Below are positions 53,569 to 62,329 of a stretch of 64,000 bases of DNA, piece after piece. Origin of the DNA: Streptomyces longwoodensis. Its GTDB lineage: Bacteria; Actinomycetota; Actinomycetes; Streptomycetales; Streptomycetaceae. The DNA lies in contig NZ_KQ948552.1 in NCBI RefSeq assembly GCF_001514125.1, positions 1 through 64,000 of the forward strand, read 5' to 3'. Under the pieces are notes generated by a model. The model saw nothing but the letters and a program-made list of their open reading frames with translations, was not told the origin of the DNA and made no database searches. Position numbers and translations under genes: made by a program. Every line of letters begins with the position of its first letter. The first letter of the stretch is position 1.

Positions 53569-56364
53569 TTGATCCGTGCCCGGCACATAGGTGTCACCGC
53601 CGTCGCGTTGCTCGCGACACTGGCGGGCACGCCCGGCCTGGCGGCGGCCCAGCAGCCGCCCGGAACACGACCGTCGACAACGCTGTCCGACACCGGGCTG
53701 CCACCCGGCTGGCAGCTCACCGCGCAGGGGGGCCGGCCCGAGCTGGTCTGGCACGCGCCCGCGCCGGTGCCCATGGGTGACGCGCGCGTGGAGTTCCACG
53801 CGGGCGAACGGCTGCTCGGCGTCCCGGTGGCGGGCCGGGACGGCCGCACCTTCCGGCTCGCCCTCGAACGGGGCCGCCCGGCGGACCTGAAGGACCTGCG
53901 GGCACTGGCCGGCGGGCGCCGGCTGGACGCCCCTGACGAACACCGCGCCCCCGGCCGCCGCACCCCGCCGTCCGTCACCCCGCCGCCCGCCGTCGCGCCC
54001 GCCGCACCGGCGCCGGCCGGTGCGGTCGACCCCGGCCGGCCCGGCGCGTACCGCACGCTCACCTCGGCCTACGACCTGGACCCGGTGGCGCTGCCCGGCC
54101 TGCCGCGGCCCGTGGAGATGAAGGCCGTCGTGGTCGCGCCCAAGAACGCCGCGGGCAGGCGTCCGCTGGCGCTCTTCCTGCACGGCCGGCACGCCACCTG
54201 CTACAAGCCGGGCGCCGAGGACGACGTCACCGGTGACTGGCCCTGCGCCGACGGCTACCGGCCGATCCCCAGCCACCGCGGCTACCTCCGCGACCAGCAA
54301 CTCCTCGCCTCCCAGGGCTACGTGACCGTCTCGATCTCGGCCAACGGAGTCAACGGCCAGGACTGGCAGGCCGAGGACGGCGGCGCCGAGGCCCGCTCGT
54401 CGCTGGTGCGCCGGCACCTCGCCGACTGGGCCGACTGGGCCGCCCACCCGGACCACGCCCCGGCCGCGCTCCACCGCGTGCCGCGGGCCGACCTGTCGCG
54501 CGTGCTGCTCGTGGGCCACTCGCGCGGCGGCGAGGGCGTCAACCGGGCCGCGATGGACAGCCTCTACCCACCGCCCGCCGACCAGGACGGTGCCCGCGGC
54601 CCGGTGCGCTGGACCATCCGCGGCACCGTGCTCGTCGGACCGACGATCTTCGGCCAGAATCCGGTCGCCGACGTCCCGTCCGCCACGATCCTCCCGGGCT
54701 GCGACGGCGACGTGTCCGACCTCCAGGGCGAGGTGTACGTCGACGGCACCCGCGGCGTCAGCAAGGGCACCGCCCTGCACAGCGCGGTCTACGTCGTCGG
54801 CGCCAACCACAACTTCTTCAACAGCGAGTGGACGCCCGGCCAGGCCGAGGCACCCGCCTCCGACGACTTCTGGGACGACGAGCAGGAGCGGGACCCGGTG
54901 TGCTCCCCGGGCAGCGCCACCCGGCTGACCGCCGACCAGCAGCACCGGGCCGGCGCCACCTACATCGCCGCGGCGGCCCGGCTGTTCGTCGCCGGTGACG
55001 ACCGCGCGCGGCCGCTGCTGGACGGCACGGGCCTGCGCGCGCCGTCCGCCGACCCGGCGCGCGTCCTGACCCACGCGGTGGGCGCCGGGCGCGGCGGAGG
55101 GTTCCTGCCGGACGGGCCGGTCACCGTGACCGGCGGCCGGCTCTGCTCGGCCGTCGACCCCGACCCGGCCGTAGCCTGCCTGGACCCCGAAGTCCCCGGT
55201 TCCTCCCCGCACTTCGCGGGCTGGGAGACCGACCGTGAGACCGGCCGCCGCGCGGTGGCGCTGACCTGGACCGCGCCGGGCGGCACGACCGCCGCGCTGC
55301 GGCCCGGGGCCGCGGTGTCCCTCGCCGGTGCGCGCAGCCTCGCGCTGCGGGTGATCGTGCCGCCGAACAGCGGGAGCACCCCGTTCGACGTGGCCGTCAC
55401 CGACGCCTCCGGCCACCGGGCCGCGCTCGGCCGGGTCACGGTCGACGCACTGCCCGGCAGCGGGCGCACCGCCTCGTCCTGGGCGCGCGAGGTCCGCGTC
55501 CCGCTCACCGCGGCCACCCGCGCCGGGCTGGACCTGCGGCACGTCACCGCGCTCGCGCTGACCCCGCGTTCGGGCGCCGGTCGGGCCTGGCTGGTCGACG
55601 CCTGGGGCTGGCGCCCCGGCACCCCGGCGGTGCGGGCGGCGGCGCTGCCGCGCGTCGACGTGGGCCGCACGGCGGTCAAGGAGGGCGACACCGGCGTGCG
55701 CACCTACACCGTCCCGGTCCGCGTCTCCGGGCACGGCTCGGGACAGGTCCGCGTCTACGTCCTCGACCCCGCCACCGGCCACGCCCGGGACCGGCTGGTC
55801 ACGGTGCGGCCCGGCCGGCACGACATCGACGTGCCGGTGACGGTGCGCGGCGACACGGCGTTCTCCTACGACGTCCAGCACGACATCGCCGTCAAGGCGG
55901 TGCGCGGTGCCGTGGTGGGGGCGCACCGGGGAGGCGTCACCGTCGAGAACGACGACCCGATGCCCGCTCTCACGGTGACGCCGACCGCGGGCCGGGTGAC
56001 CGAGGGTCAGGCGCTCGGCTGGCGGATGACGTTGTCGGAGCCGAGCGCGGTGGACATCTGGCTGCCGTTCCGGATCGTCCCGGTGACCGAGGGGGCGGAG
56101 CTGTCCACCAAGGACGTCGACCCGCGGTGGCTGAGCGAGTGGACCGGCGAGGAGCCCGACCCGGAGCGTGCGCTGTCCGCCACGGGCGCCTGGGTGTGGC
56201 TGGAGTTCCCGGCGGGCTCGACCCGTTACGACCTGGGCCTGCCGACGCTCACGGACCAGGTGGCCGAGCCGGCGGAGTCGGTGCGGTTCGAGCAGACCGA
56301 CGACGACGGCCGACCGGTGCCCGGCGGCGCCGCGTTCACGGGAACCGTGACGGACACGCCGTAG
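53569..56364 (+). CDS. Large secreted alpha/beta-hydrolase-like esterase
   Basis: 931 aa. The start is TTG 53569, chosen for the strong GAGGAGGGG 6 bases upstream. A signal peptide (HIGVTAVALLATLAGTPGLAAA) is followed by a Pro-rich linker, then a hydrolase domain (~170-490) with RRPLALFLHGRHATC (oxyanion region), a GHSRGGEG nucleophile Ser, and ANHNFFNSEW near the end, where a His would complete the triad. The C-terminal ~420 residues contain beta-sandwich-like modules (TAALRPGAAVSLAGARSLALRVIVP; Calx-beta-like repeats with VKEGDTGVRTYTVPVRVSG and VTENDD-like VENDDPMP). It likely acts on a polymer outside the cell. Monocistronic. Confidence 0.83.
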   Translation: MIRARHIGVTAVALLATLAGTPGLAAAQQPPGTRPSTTLSDTGLPPGWQLTAQGGRPELVWHAPAPVPMGDARVEFHAGERLLGVPVAGRDGRTFRLALERGRPADLKDLRALAGGRRLDAPDEHRAPGRRTPPSVTPPPAVAPAAPAPAGAVDPGRPGAYRTLTSAYDLDPVALPGLPRPVEMKAVVVAPKNAAGRRPLALFLHGRHATCYKPGAEDDVTGDWPCADGYRPIPSHRGYLRDQQLLASQGYVTVSISANGVNGQDWQAEDGGAEARSSLVRRHLADWADWAAHPDHAPAALHRVPRADLSRVLLVGHSRGGEGVNRAAMDSLYPPPADQDGARGPVRWTIRGTVLVGPTIFGQNPVADVPSATILPGCDGDVSDLQGEVYVDGTRGVSKGTALHSAVYVVGANHNFFNSEWTPGQAEAPASDDFWDDEQERDPVCSPGSATRLTADQQHRAGATYIAAAARLFVAGDDRARPLLDGTGLRAPSADPARVLTHAVGAGRGGGFLPDGPVTVTGGRLCSAVDPDPAVACLDPEVPGSSPHFAGWETDRETGRRAVALTWTAPGGTTAALRPGAAVSLAGARSLALRVIVPPNSGSTPFDVAVTDASGHRAALGRVTVDALPGSGRTASSWAREVRVPLTAATRAGLDLRHVTALALTPRSGAGRAWLVDAWGWRPGTPAVRAAALPRVDVGRTAVKEGDTGVRTYTVPVRVSGHGSGQVRVYVLDPATGHARDRLVTVRPGRHDIDVPVTVRGDTAFSYDVQHDIAVKAVRGAVVGAHRGGVTVENDDPMPALTVTPTAGRVTEGQALGWRMTLSEPSAVDIWLPFRIVPVTEGAELSTKDVDPRWLSEWTGEEPDPERALSATGAWVWLEFPAGSTRYDLGLPTLTDQVAEPAESVRFEQTDDDGRPVPGGAAFTGTVTDTP

Positions 56365-56376
56365 ACCGCAGAGTGG

Positions 56377-56412
56377 CGAGGGCCCGGACCGGCCGACCGG
56401 TCCGGGCCCTCG
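56377..56412. terminator. Strong bidirectional terminator
   Basis: Perfect 16-base stem (56377-56392 with 56397-56412) and a CCGA loop, between the convergent esterase-like and PPOX genes. Confidence 0.85.
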
Positions 56413-56448
56413 TGCGTCATCGCCTTGCTGCGGCAGTGCGATACCGCG

Positions 56449-56853
56449 TCAGTGCGTCGCGTCGTCGGCCGCGCCCGGCGTCACCCGGATGCCGACCGTG
56501 CCGTCCAGCCCGCGGCGCAGGCGGCTGCCCAGCAGGGTGAGCCGGCCGGTGAGGCCGTACTTGCGGGCGATGAGCTGCCGGTAGCGGCCCACGGTCGCCG
56601 CGTCGACGATCTCCGCGGTGGCCGGCGTCTGGTCGCCGGTCGGGTGCCCGCGCAGGTCGCAGGGGCCCACGAGGACACCGGGGCGGGCCCTGATCCGCTT
56701 GACCTTCCAGGAGTCGGCGGTCGTCCAGACCCCGAGCGCGTCCCCGTCGCGGACCACCCACACCGGGGTCGCCACGGCCGTCCCGTTCTTCCGGTAACTG
56801 GTCAGGAGCAGGTACTTGCCCGCTCCGAGCCGGTCGAGCAGCGTCTCGTCCAT
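56449..56853 (-). CDS. F420/FMN-dependent PPOX-class split-barrel oxidoreductase
   Basis: 134 aa. The split beta-barrel pattern is clear: MDETLLDRLGAGKYLLLTSYRKNGTAVATPVWVVRDGDALGVWTTADSWKVKRIRARPGVLVGPCDLRGH, then ATVGRYRQLIARKYG. TYRKDG-like and the KVKRIRARP cofactor-phosphate loop match actinobacterial FDOR-B proteins that bind F420 or flavin. It probably reduces a small electrophile or biliverdin-type substrate. Single gene. Confidence 0.87.
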   Translation of the reverse strand: MDETLLDRLGAGKYLLLTSYRKNGTAVATPVWVVRDGDALGVWTTADSWKVKRIRARPGVLVGPCDLRGHPTGDQTPATAEIVDAATVGRYRQLIARKYGLTGRLTLLGSRLRRGLDGTVGIRVTPGAADDATH

Positions 56854-57025
56854 CCCGGCAGTCTAGGGGCGGCGGGCCCCGCGGGACCCCCTCGCGATCT
56901 CCCCCCGCCTCCCCGGGGTCGGCCTTGAACGCCGCGCCCCCCGGGCCCGTATGGACAGTGGGTGCTCGACGACCGGAGCGCCCCGCGGTGTCGACGCCGC
57001 GCGCGTTCGGGTTCGGGAGCGATGC

Positions 57026-58414
57026 ATGAGGCACGTACGACGGCGGATCGTCCGGCGAGTGACACGACTGGCGGCCGTCGGCGGACTGCTCCTCGGCGGG
57101 GCCATGGTCGCGCAGTCCGCCATGGCCGGCGAGCCGGGCGGCCAGGCTCCGCAGCGGGGTGCGGCCCGGACGCTGTCGGCGACGGGCGCGGACCTCGTGG
57201 ACCGCCTCGGCGCGGCCCGTACGGCGGGCAGTTGGGTCGGCGACGACGGGCGGACGGTGGTCGCGGTCACCGACGCGGGCGCGGCCGAGGAGGTCAGGCG
57301 GGCCGGCGCCGAGGCGAAGGTGGTCGGCCACAGCATGAACGAGCTCAAGTCGGCCACGTCGGCGCTGCGTTCGGCCCCGCGGGTGGCCGGCACGGCCTGG
57401 GCGCTGGACTACCGCACCAACCGTGTCGTGGTGCGCGGGGACAGCACCGTGTCGGCCACGGACTGGGCCCGGCTCACGCGGGTCGCGGACGGCATCGGCA
57501 GCTTCGTGCGGATGGAGCGCACCCCGGGCACCTTCACGCCCCGGCTGAACGGCGCGCAGCCCATCCTGTCGACCGGTGGCCGGTGCTCCGCGGGCTTCAA
57601 CGTGACCGACGGTCAGCGGGACTTCATCCTCACCGCCGGGCACTGCGGTCCCGCGGGCGCGCAGTGGTTCGCCGACAACCAGGGCACCCGGCCCGTCGGC
57701 CGGACCGTGAACTCCGCGTTCCCCGGCGCGGACTTCTCCCTGGTGCAGTACGCGAACGGCGCGGCGGGCGACGGCGCCGACGTCGTGGCGATCGGCAACG
57801 GCAACGGGGTCCGCATCACCGGGCTCGCCGACCCGTCCGTCGGACAGCGGGTGTTCCGCAGCGGCAGCACCAGCGGACTGCGCGACGGGCAGGTCACCGC
57901 GCTCGACGCGACGGTGAACTACCCGGAGGGCACGGTCACCGGGCTGATCGAGACGAACGTCTGCGCCGAGCCGGGCGACAGCGGCGGCCCGCTGTTCTCG
58001 GACGGGATCGCGCTGGGGGTCACCTCGGGCGGCAGCGGCGACTGCACCACGGGCGGCACGACGTTCTTCCAGCCGGTGACGGCGGCGCTGACCCGGCTGA
58101 ACGTGAAGCTGATCGTGTCCGCGCAGGCGGCGGGCGGGGCGAGCGCGTCCCCCTCGTCCGGGGCGGCCCCGTCGGCGTCCCCGACCCAGGCGGCGATCGC
58201 ACCGGGCGCGGCCTCGCCGGGCTCGACGGCTCCGGTCGCGGGCGGCACGGGGACGGGACGGACGCTGGTGGCGCGGCTCACGGACCCCGGCGCCGTCGGT
58301 CCCGGCCTGCTGGTGATCGCGGGGAGCCTGGTGGCGCTGGTCGCCACCCGCTACCTGCGCGCGGAGCGGGACCGCAAGGCGTACCAGCGGTACTACTCGA
58401 CGACGTGGAGCTGA
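57026..58414 (+). CDS. Membrane-anchored trypsin-like (S1, streptogrisin-type) serine protease
   Basis: 462 aa from ATG 57026 (GGGAG upstream). Signal peptide to ~Ala35, a pro-like region (~36-175, with the short inhibitory-domain-like GTAWALDYRTNRVVVRGDSTV), then the chymotrypsin fold with His206 (TAGHCG), Asp236 (GADFSLV) and Ser319 (PGDSGGP). The fold matches secreted streptogrisin/alpha-lytic proteases. Unusually, after a Ser/Ala/Pro linker (~370-420) there is a TM helix (~424-443) and a basic tail of 19 residues, so the protease should stay bound to the outer face of the membrane. Substrate unknown. Confidence 0.92.
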   Translation: MRHVRRRIVRRVTRLAAVGGLLLGGAMVAQSAMAGEPGGQAPQRGAARTLSATGADLVDRLGAARTAGSWVGDDGRTVVAVTDAGAAEEVRRAGAEAKVVGHSMNELKSATSALRSAPRVAGTAWALDYRTNRVVVRGDSTVSATDWARLTRVADGIGSFVRMERTPGTFTPRLNGAQPILSTGGRCSAGFNVTDGQRDFILTAGHCGPAGAQWFADNQGTRPVGRTVNSAFPGADFSLVQYANGAAGDGADVVAIGNGNGVRITGLADPSVGQRVFRSGSTSGLRDGQVTALDATVNYPEGTVTGLIETNVCAEPGDSGGPLFSDGIALGVTSGGSGDCTTGGTTFFQPVTAALTRLNVKLIVSAQAAGGASASPSSGAAPSASPTQAAIAPGAASPGSTAPVAGGTGTGRTLVARLTDPGAVGPGLLVIAGSLVALVATRYLRAERDRKAYQRYYSTTWS

Positions 58415-58512
58415 GGGGCCGCCGGAAGCGGCCCCCGGGATGCGTGGGACGCGGTGCTACGGGGATTTCCGGGGTGCGGCGCGGGATGGCCGCCCGGTGT
58501 GCGGACCGGCGG

Positions 58513-58686
58513 TCAGGCCGCGTCGGCCCGCTGCTGGGCCACGGCGGCCCACTCCAGGACGAGGCGCTGGTACTCCGCGCGCTGCTCGACGCTCAGTGTC
58601 CCGCCCGACCGGAGCCACAACGCCCGGATCTCCTCGTTGACCTCCGCGGCCGATCGCTCGGAAACGGGTTCAACACTGGTGGACAT
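58513..58686 (-). CDS. Small conserved hypothetical protein
   Basis: 57 aa from ATG 58686. Sequence has two predicted helices: SAAEVNEEIRALWLRSGGTLSVEQRAEYQRLVLEWAAVAQQRAD. No Cys, no signal peptide. The ribosome site is weak (AAGATTCACAGC) and the start rests on coding bias and compactness. Composition suits a small protein-binding factor. Function unknown. Confidence 0.65.
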   Translation of the reverse strand: MSTSVEPVSERSAAEVNEEIRALWLRSGGTLSVEQRAEYQRLVLEWAAVAQQRADAA

Positions 58687-58859
58687 GCTGTGAATCTTAC
58701 GGTGTCCAAGGTGAAGGCCGCGTGAGTTAATACGTGATATTCCGGGCAAATCGGACCGTGTTGCTGATCACGTCCATCTCGCAGGAAACAGGCGCGTCGA
58801 ACGGCCCGGGCCCGCCGGGGAGTCCGCCCGGACCTGCGGGAACGCCCGCACCACGAGAG

Positions 58860-58887
58860 CCGGGCGGCCCCCTGGGGAGCCGCCCGG
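58860..58887 (-). terminator. Hairpin terminator after the L,D-transpeptidase gene
   Basis: Nine-base stem (58860-58868 with 58879-58887) and 10-base loop with further CCCC/GGGG pairing, about 37 bases beyond the stop at 58924. Confidence 0.6.
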
Positions 58888-58923
58888 TCCGCGTGTGTCA
58901 CGCGCCACGTCCCGCCGCGCCGG

Positions 58924-59622
58924 TCAGGTGCCCGGCTTGCGGCCGTAGACGAAGACGTCGTCGCCGGTCTTCAGCAGCGACCAGTACTTCTTGGCCGTCG
59001 CGGTGGTCATGTTGACGCAGCCGTGCGACCCCGGCGGGTTCCACATGCTGACGCCGACCGAGTGGAAGGCCTGCCCGCCGTCGAAGAACTGGCTGTACGG
59101 CATCGGCACGTTGTAGATCGTGGAGACGTGGTTGATGTGCCGCCAGTAGATCTTCTTCAGACCCGTGCGGGTCTCGTAGCCGTCGCGCCCGGTGCGCACC
59201 GGGACCGGCCCGTAGACGAGCCGGCTGCCGTCCTGGATCCAGCTGATCTGCAGCGTGAGGTTCACGCAGGCGATCCGACCCTTGTTCGTCGGGCACTTGT
59301 GGTCCTTGTTCGGGTTGCTCCCGACCGCCTTCTGCTTGTTCATCAGGTCCATCACGCCCCAGGTGACGGGCCCGGCGTAGCCGATGTTCGGCGTGATGCC
59401 GTGCTTGTTCTGGAAGGCCTGGATGGCCCGGCAGTCGGTGGTGGACTGCTTCCCGTCGACCGGCCGGCCGAGGAACTTCTCCACCTGCTTCTGGTACGGC
59501 CCGGCCTGCGTGGTGCAGCTGCCCGCCGCCTGCGCCGGTCCCGCGCCCAGTGCGAGGGTGAGCGGCGCCACCAGCGCCGTCATCCCCAGGGCGACCACCC
59601 CTCGTCTGCGTATGTCCCCCAT
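58924..59622 (-). CDS. Secreted L,D-transpeptidase (YkuD) with peptidoglycan-binding domain
   Basis: 232 aa. Signal peptide ending near QAA(33), PG_binding_1-like domain (~40-95: VEKFLGRPVDGKQSTTDCRAIQAFQNKHGI), then the YkuD catalytic domain with His187 and the motif SHGCVN (Cys202). It makes 3-3 peptidoglycan crosslinks or attaches proteins to the wall, in place of D,D-transpeptidases. Several Cys (36, 64, 110, 119) could form disulfides outside. Monocistronic; 189 bases separate it from the SDR gene. Confidence 0.93.
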   Translation of the reverse strand: MGDIRRRGVVALGMTALVAPLTLALGAGPAQAAGSCTTQAGPYQKQVEKFLGRPVDGKQSTTDCRAIQAFQNKHGITPNIGYAGPVTWGVMDLMNKQKAVGSNPNKDHKCPTNKGRIACVNLTLQISWIQDGSRLVYGPVPVRTGRDGYETRTGLKKIYWRHINHVSTIYNVPMPYSQFFDGGQAFHSVGVSMWNPPGSHGCVNMTTATAKKYWSLLKTGDDVFVYGRKPGT

Positions 59623-59811
59623 GTCCGCCCTCTCCCTGACCCCGTGTGCGTGGAGCGCGTCGTGTGCGCCGCTCTCGATGAACTAGACACGATCACGCGC
59701 CCTTGGGTTGTAGCAGGGTGGGAGCTGTGACGAAACAGTGAAGTTCGGCCGTGACGGTCGTCACGTACGCGAACCGGTCATCGTGCCGGCGGGCCTCGGC
59801 CCCCTCGGGCC

Positions 59812-60609
59812 TCAGTCCTCCTCGGTGCGACCGGTCGCCCGCCGGAAGCCGGTGTTGACCGCGGTGATGCCGCCGTCGACGACGACCGAGGTGCCGGTGA
59901 TCCAGGCGGCGTCGCGGGAGGCGAGGAACGCGACGGCGGCGGCGACGTCCTCCGGCTCGCCCACCCGGCCGAGCGGGTACAGGGTCCGGATCTCCTCCAG
60001 ATCGTCGTCGCGGCCCTCCCACGCGGTGGTGCGGACCGTGCCGGGGACGACCATGTTGACCCGCACGCCCCGGGCGGCCGCGTGCCCGGCGAGCGTGCGG
60101 GTGAGGGAGCCCAGGCCGGCCTTGGCGGCGCTGTAGGCGTGGTTGCCGAAGTCCTGCATGCCGTTGACCGAGCCGATGTTCACGATGGCGCCGCGCCCGC
60201 CGGCCGCCAGGTGGGGCAGCGCGGCCCGGCTGCACCGGTAGGCCCCGGTCAGGGTGAGGTCGAGGTCGTGGGCCCACGCCTCGTCGGGTTCGTCCTCGAA
60301 GAGCGGGGCGTCGGGGGTGCAGCCGTAGGCGTTGTTCACCAGGACGTCGAGGGCGCCGAAGGTCTCCACGGCGTGGGCGACGGCCGCCTCCACGGAGGCG
60401 CGGTCCGCGACGTCGCAGGCGTACCCGGCCGTGGCGAGCCCCTCCTGGTGCAGCGCGGCGGCGGTCCGCCGGGCCGCGGGCAGGTCGACGTCGGTCACCA
60501 GCACCCGCGCCCCCTCCTGGGCGAGCCGGCGGGCGACGGCCCGGCCGATCCCGCGGGCGGCGCCGGTGACGAGGACTGCCTGGCCTTCGAAGCGCTGTGC
60601 GTGTGTCAT
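59812..60609 (-). CDS. SDR-family oxidoreductase (classical)
   Basis: 265 aa. Cofactor motif VTGAARGIGRAVAR; NNAYG; the Ser-Tyr-Lys catalytic set in GSVNGMQDFGNHAYSAAKAGLGS; and VNMVVPGTVRTT. The Asp in VTDVDLPAARR after the second strand favours NAD(H). The short-chain dehydrogenase would act on an alcohol/ketone in the cytoplasm; substrate unknown. It follows the second SDR 41 bases downstream on the same strand, so they form an operon. Confidence 0.93.
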   Translation of the reverse strand: MTHAQRFEGQAVLVTGAARGIGRAVARRLAQEGARVLVTDVDLPAARRTAAALHQEGLATAGYACDVADRASVEAAVAHAVETFGALDVLVNNAYGCTPDAPLFEDEPDEAWAHDLDLTLTGAYRCSRAALPHLAAGGRGAIVNIGSVNGMQDFGNHAYSAAKAGLGSLTRTLAGHAAARGVRVNMVVPGTVRTTAWEGRDDDLEEIRTLYPLGRVGEPEDVAAAVAFLASRDAAWITGTSVVVDGGITAVNTGFRRATGRTEED

Positions 60610-60650
60610 GGCACCGACGGTAGAGCCCGTGCCGCCCGGCCGGATCCGGT

Positions 60651-61565
60651 TCAGCGGTAGCCCGTGGTGTCCGCGGGCTTGCCCGCGTCCTGCACCTCCA
60701 CCAGGTAGCGCCAGGCGTCGGGGCGGCTGCCGTCGAGGTCGGTGAAGCCGTACTCCTGGGCCAGGCCGCCGCTGGACAGGGACCGGCCGTTGAAGCGGGC
60801 CACGTCGGGGTCGGCGGCCAGTGCGGCGACGGCCCGCCCGACGTAGCGCGGGGTCTCCGAGATCGCGAAGTGCGGGACCTGCCCGAGCGCGTCGCGCCAG
60901 TTGTCCTCCCGCACGCCGAAGGCGTCGAGCATCATCTCCGAGCGCAGCCAGCCCGGGGTGAGGGCGAGGGCCGTGGCGCCGCGCGGGCCTAGTTCGTGGC
61001 CGAGGGCGAAGGCCATGCGCAGCACGGACGCCTTGGCGAGGTCGTAGAAGAAGGAGTTGCGGTAGCGGTCGCGGTTGTACTCCGCGGTCCCGTCGGTCAT
61101 CTCCACGACCAGGCCGCCGGGGTGCCGCAGCAGCAGGGGCAGGGCGTGGTGGCTGGTGACGGCGTGGGTCTCGACCGCGAGCCGCAGCAGGCGCAGCCCG
61201 TCGTCGAGGTCGTGCTCCCACAGGGGCGTGTCGAAGGCGAAGAGGTGCTCGCCGCCCCAGACGTCGTTGACGAGGACGTCGAGGCGGCCGCGCTCGTCGG
61301 CGATCCGGTCCACGAGCGTGCGGACCTGGGCGGGGTCGAGGTGGTCGGTGGGGACGGCGATCCCCTCGCCGCCGACCCCGGTGACCAGGTCGGCGGTGTC
61401 CTCGATGGTCTCGGGGCGGTCGTACTCGGAGCGGTGGGCGCGGGTGCTGCGTCCGGTGACGTAGACGGTGGCGCCCGCCGCGCCGAGTTCCACCGCGATC
61501 CCGCGGCCCGCCCCGCGCGTCGCGCCCGCCACCAGCGCGACCCTGCCCCGCAACGACTCCGTCAT
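60651..61565 (-). CDS. SDR-family oxidoreductase (atypical, longer)
   Basis: 304 aa from ATG 61565 with GGAGG 7 bases upstream. Cofactor motif VAGATRGAGRGIAVELG and Arg in VTGRSTR favour NADP(H). The motif NDVWGGEHLF replaces the usual NNAG, and YNRDRYRNSFFYDLAKASVLRM supplies a Tyr-x-x-x-Lys in an unusual context. A C-terminal tail (RPDAWRYLVEVQDAGK) of ~25 residues extends beyond the core. Such SDRs are annotated as dehydrogenases with uncertain substrates. First gene of the SDR pair. Confidence 0.88.
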   Translation of the reverse strand: MTESLRGRVALVAGATRGAGRGIAVELGAAGATVYVTGRSTRAHRSEYDRPETIEDTADLVTGVGGEGIAVPTDHLDPAQVRTLVDRIADERGRLDVLVNDVWGGEHLFAFDTPLWEHDLDDGLRLLRLAVETHAVTSHHALPLLLRHPGGLVVEMTDGTAEYNRDRYRNSFFYDLAKASVLRMAFALGHELGPRGATALALTPGWLRSEMMLDAFGVREDNWRDALGQVPHFAISETPRYVGRAVAALAADPDVARFNGRSLSSGGLAQEYGFTDLDGSRPDAWRYLVEVQDAGKPADTTGYR

Positions 61566-61699
61566 GTCCGGCCTCCCGTGTCCCTCGTGCGTGTCTACGC
61601 CCCACAGCGTGCCGGGGAAGCCGGACATCTCCTGTCGTCTTTTCGGCGGGGTTCCTCCGGGTGACCCCTGCGGGGCGGGGCGGGGTCACCCGGCCGGGG

Positions 61700-62329
61700 T
61701 CAGTGCCCCCGGTCGATCCACTCCTGGAGGTGCGGGGCCTCGGCGCCGATCGTGGTGGTGTCCCCGTGCCCGGTGAGGACCTTCGTGTCGGGCGGCAGGG
61801 TGAGCAGCCGGTCGCGGATCGAGGTGATGATCGTCGGGAAGTGGGAGTACGACCGCCCGGTGGCGCCGGGGCCGCCCTGGAACAGGGTGTCGCCGGTGAA
61901 CAGGGCGCCGAGGCCGGGGTCGTGCAGACAGACTGCGCCGGGCGCGTGCCCGGGGGTGTGCAGCACGGTCAGGTCGGCGCCGGCCGCCTCGATGACCTGC
62001 CCGTCGGCCAGGTGCGCGTCGGGGTCGCGGTCGGGGTGGGTCAGCTTCCACAGGGGCAGGTCGTCGGGGTGCAGCCAGATGGTCGCGCCGGTCAGGTCGG
62101 CCAGGGCGGGGGCCGCGTTGACGTGGTCGTTGTGGGCGTGGGTGCACACGATCGCGGTCAGGCGCCGGTCGCCCACGGCCTCGGCGATGGCCCGCGCGTC
62201 GTGGGCGGCGTCGATGACGATCACCTCGTGGTCGTCGCCGACCAGCCAGACGTTGTTGTCGACGTCCCAGGTGCCGCCGTCGAGGCTGAACTGGCCGGAG
62301 GTGACGAGGCGTTCGATGCGGGCGGCCAT
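61700..62329 (-). CDS. MBL-fold hydrolase of the formaldehyde detoxification pair
   Basis: 209 aa. Metallo-beta-lactamase motif CTHAHNDHVN gives the metal ligands, with TPGHAPGAVCLHDPGLGALFTGDTLFQGGPG and LTGHGDTTTIG supplying the rest. The ATG overlaps the stop of the S-(hydroxymethyl)mycothiol dehydrogenase gene as TGATG, so the two are translationally coupled. The expected role is hydrolysis of S-formylmycothiol or a related thioester, completing formaldehyde oxidation to formate and freeing mycothiol; this follows from context. Confidence 0.9.
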   Translation of the reverse strand: MAARIERLVTSGQFSLDGGTWDVDNNVWLVGDDHEVIVIDAAHDARAIAEAVGDRRLTAIVCTHAHNDHVNAAPALADLTGATIWLHPDDLPLWKLTHPDRDPDAHLADGQVIEAAGADLTVLHTPGHAPGAVCLHDPGLGALFTGDTLFQGGPGATGRSYSHFPTIITSIRDRLLTLPPDTKVLTGHGDTTTIGAEAPHLQEWIDRGH

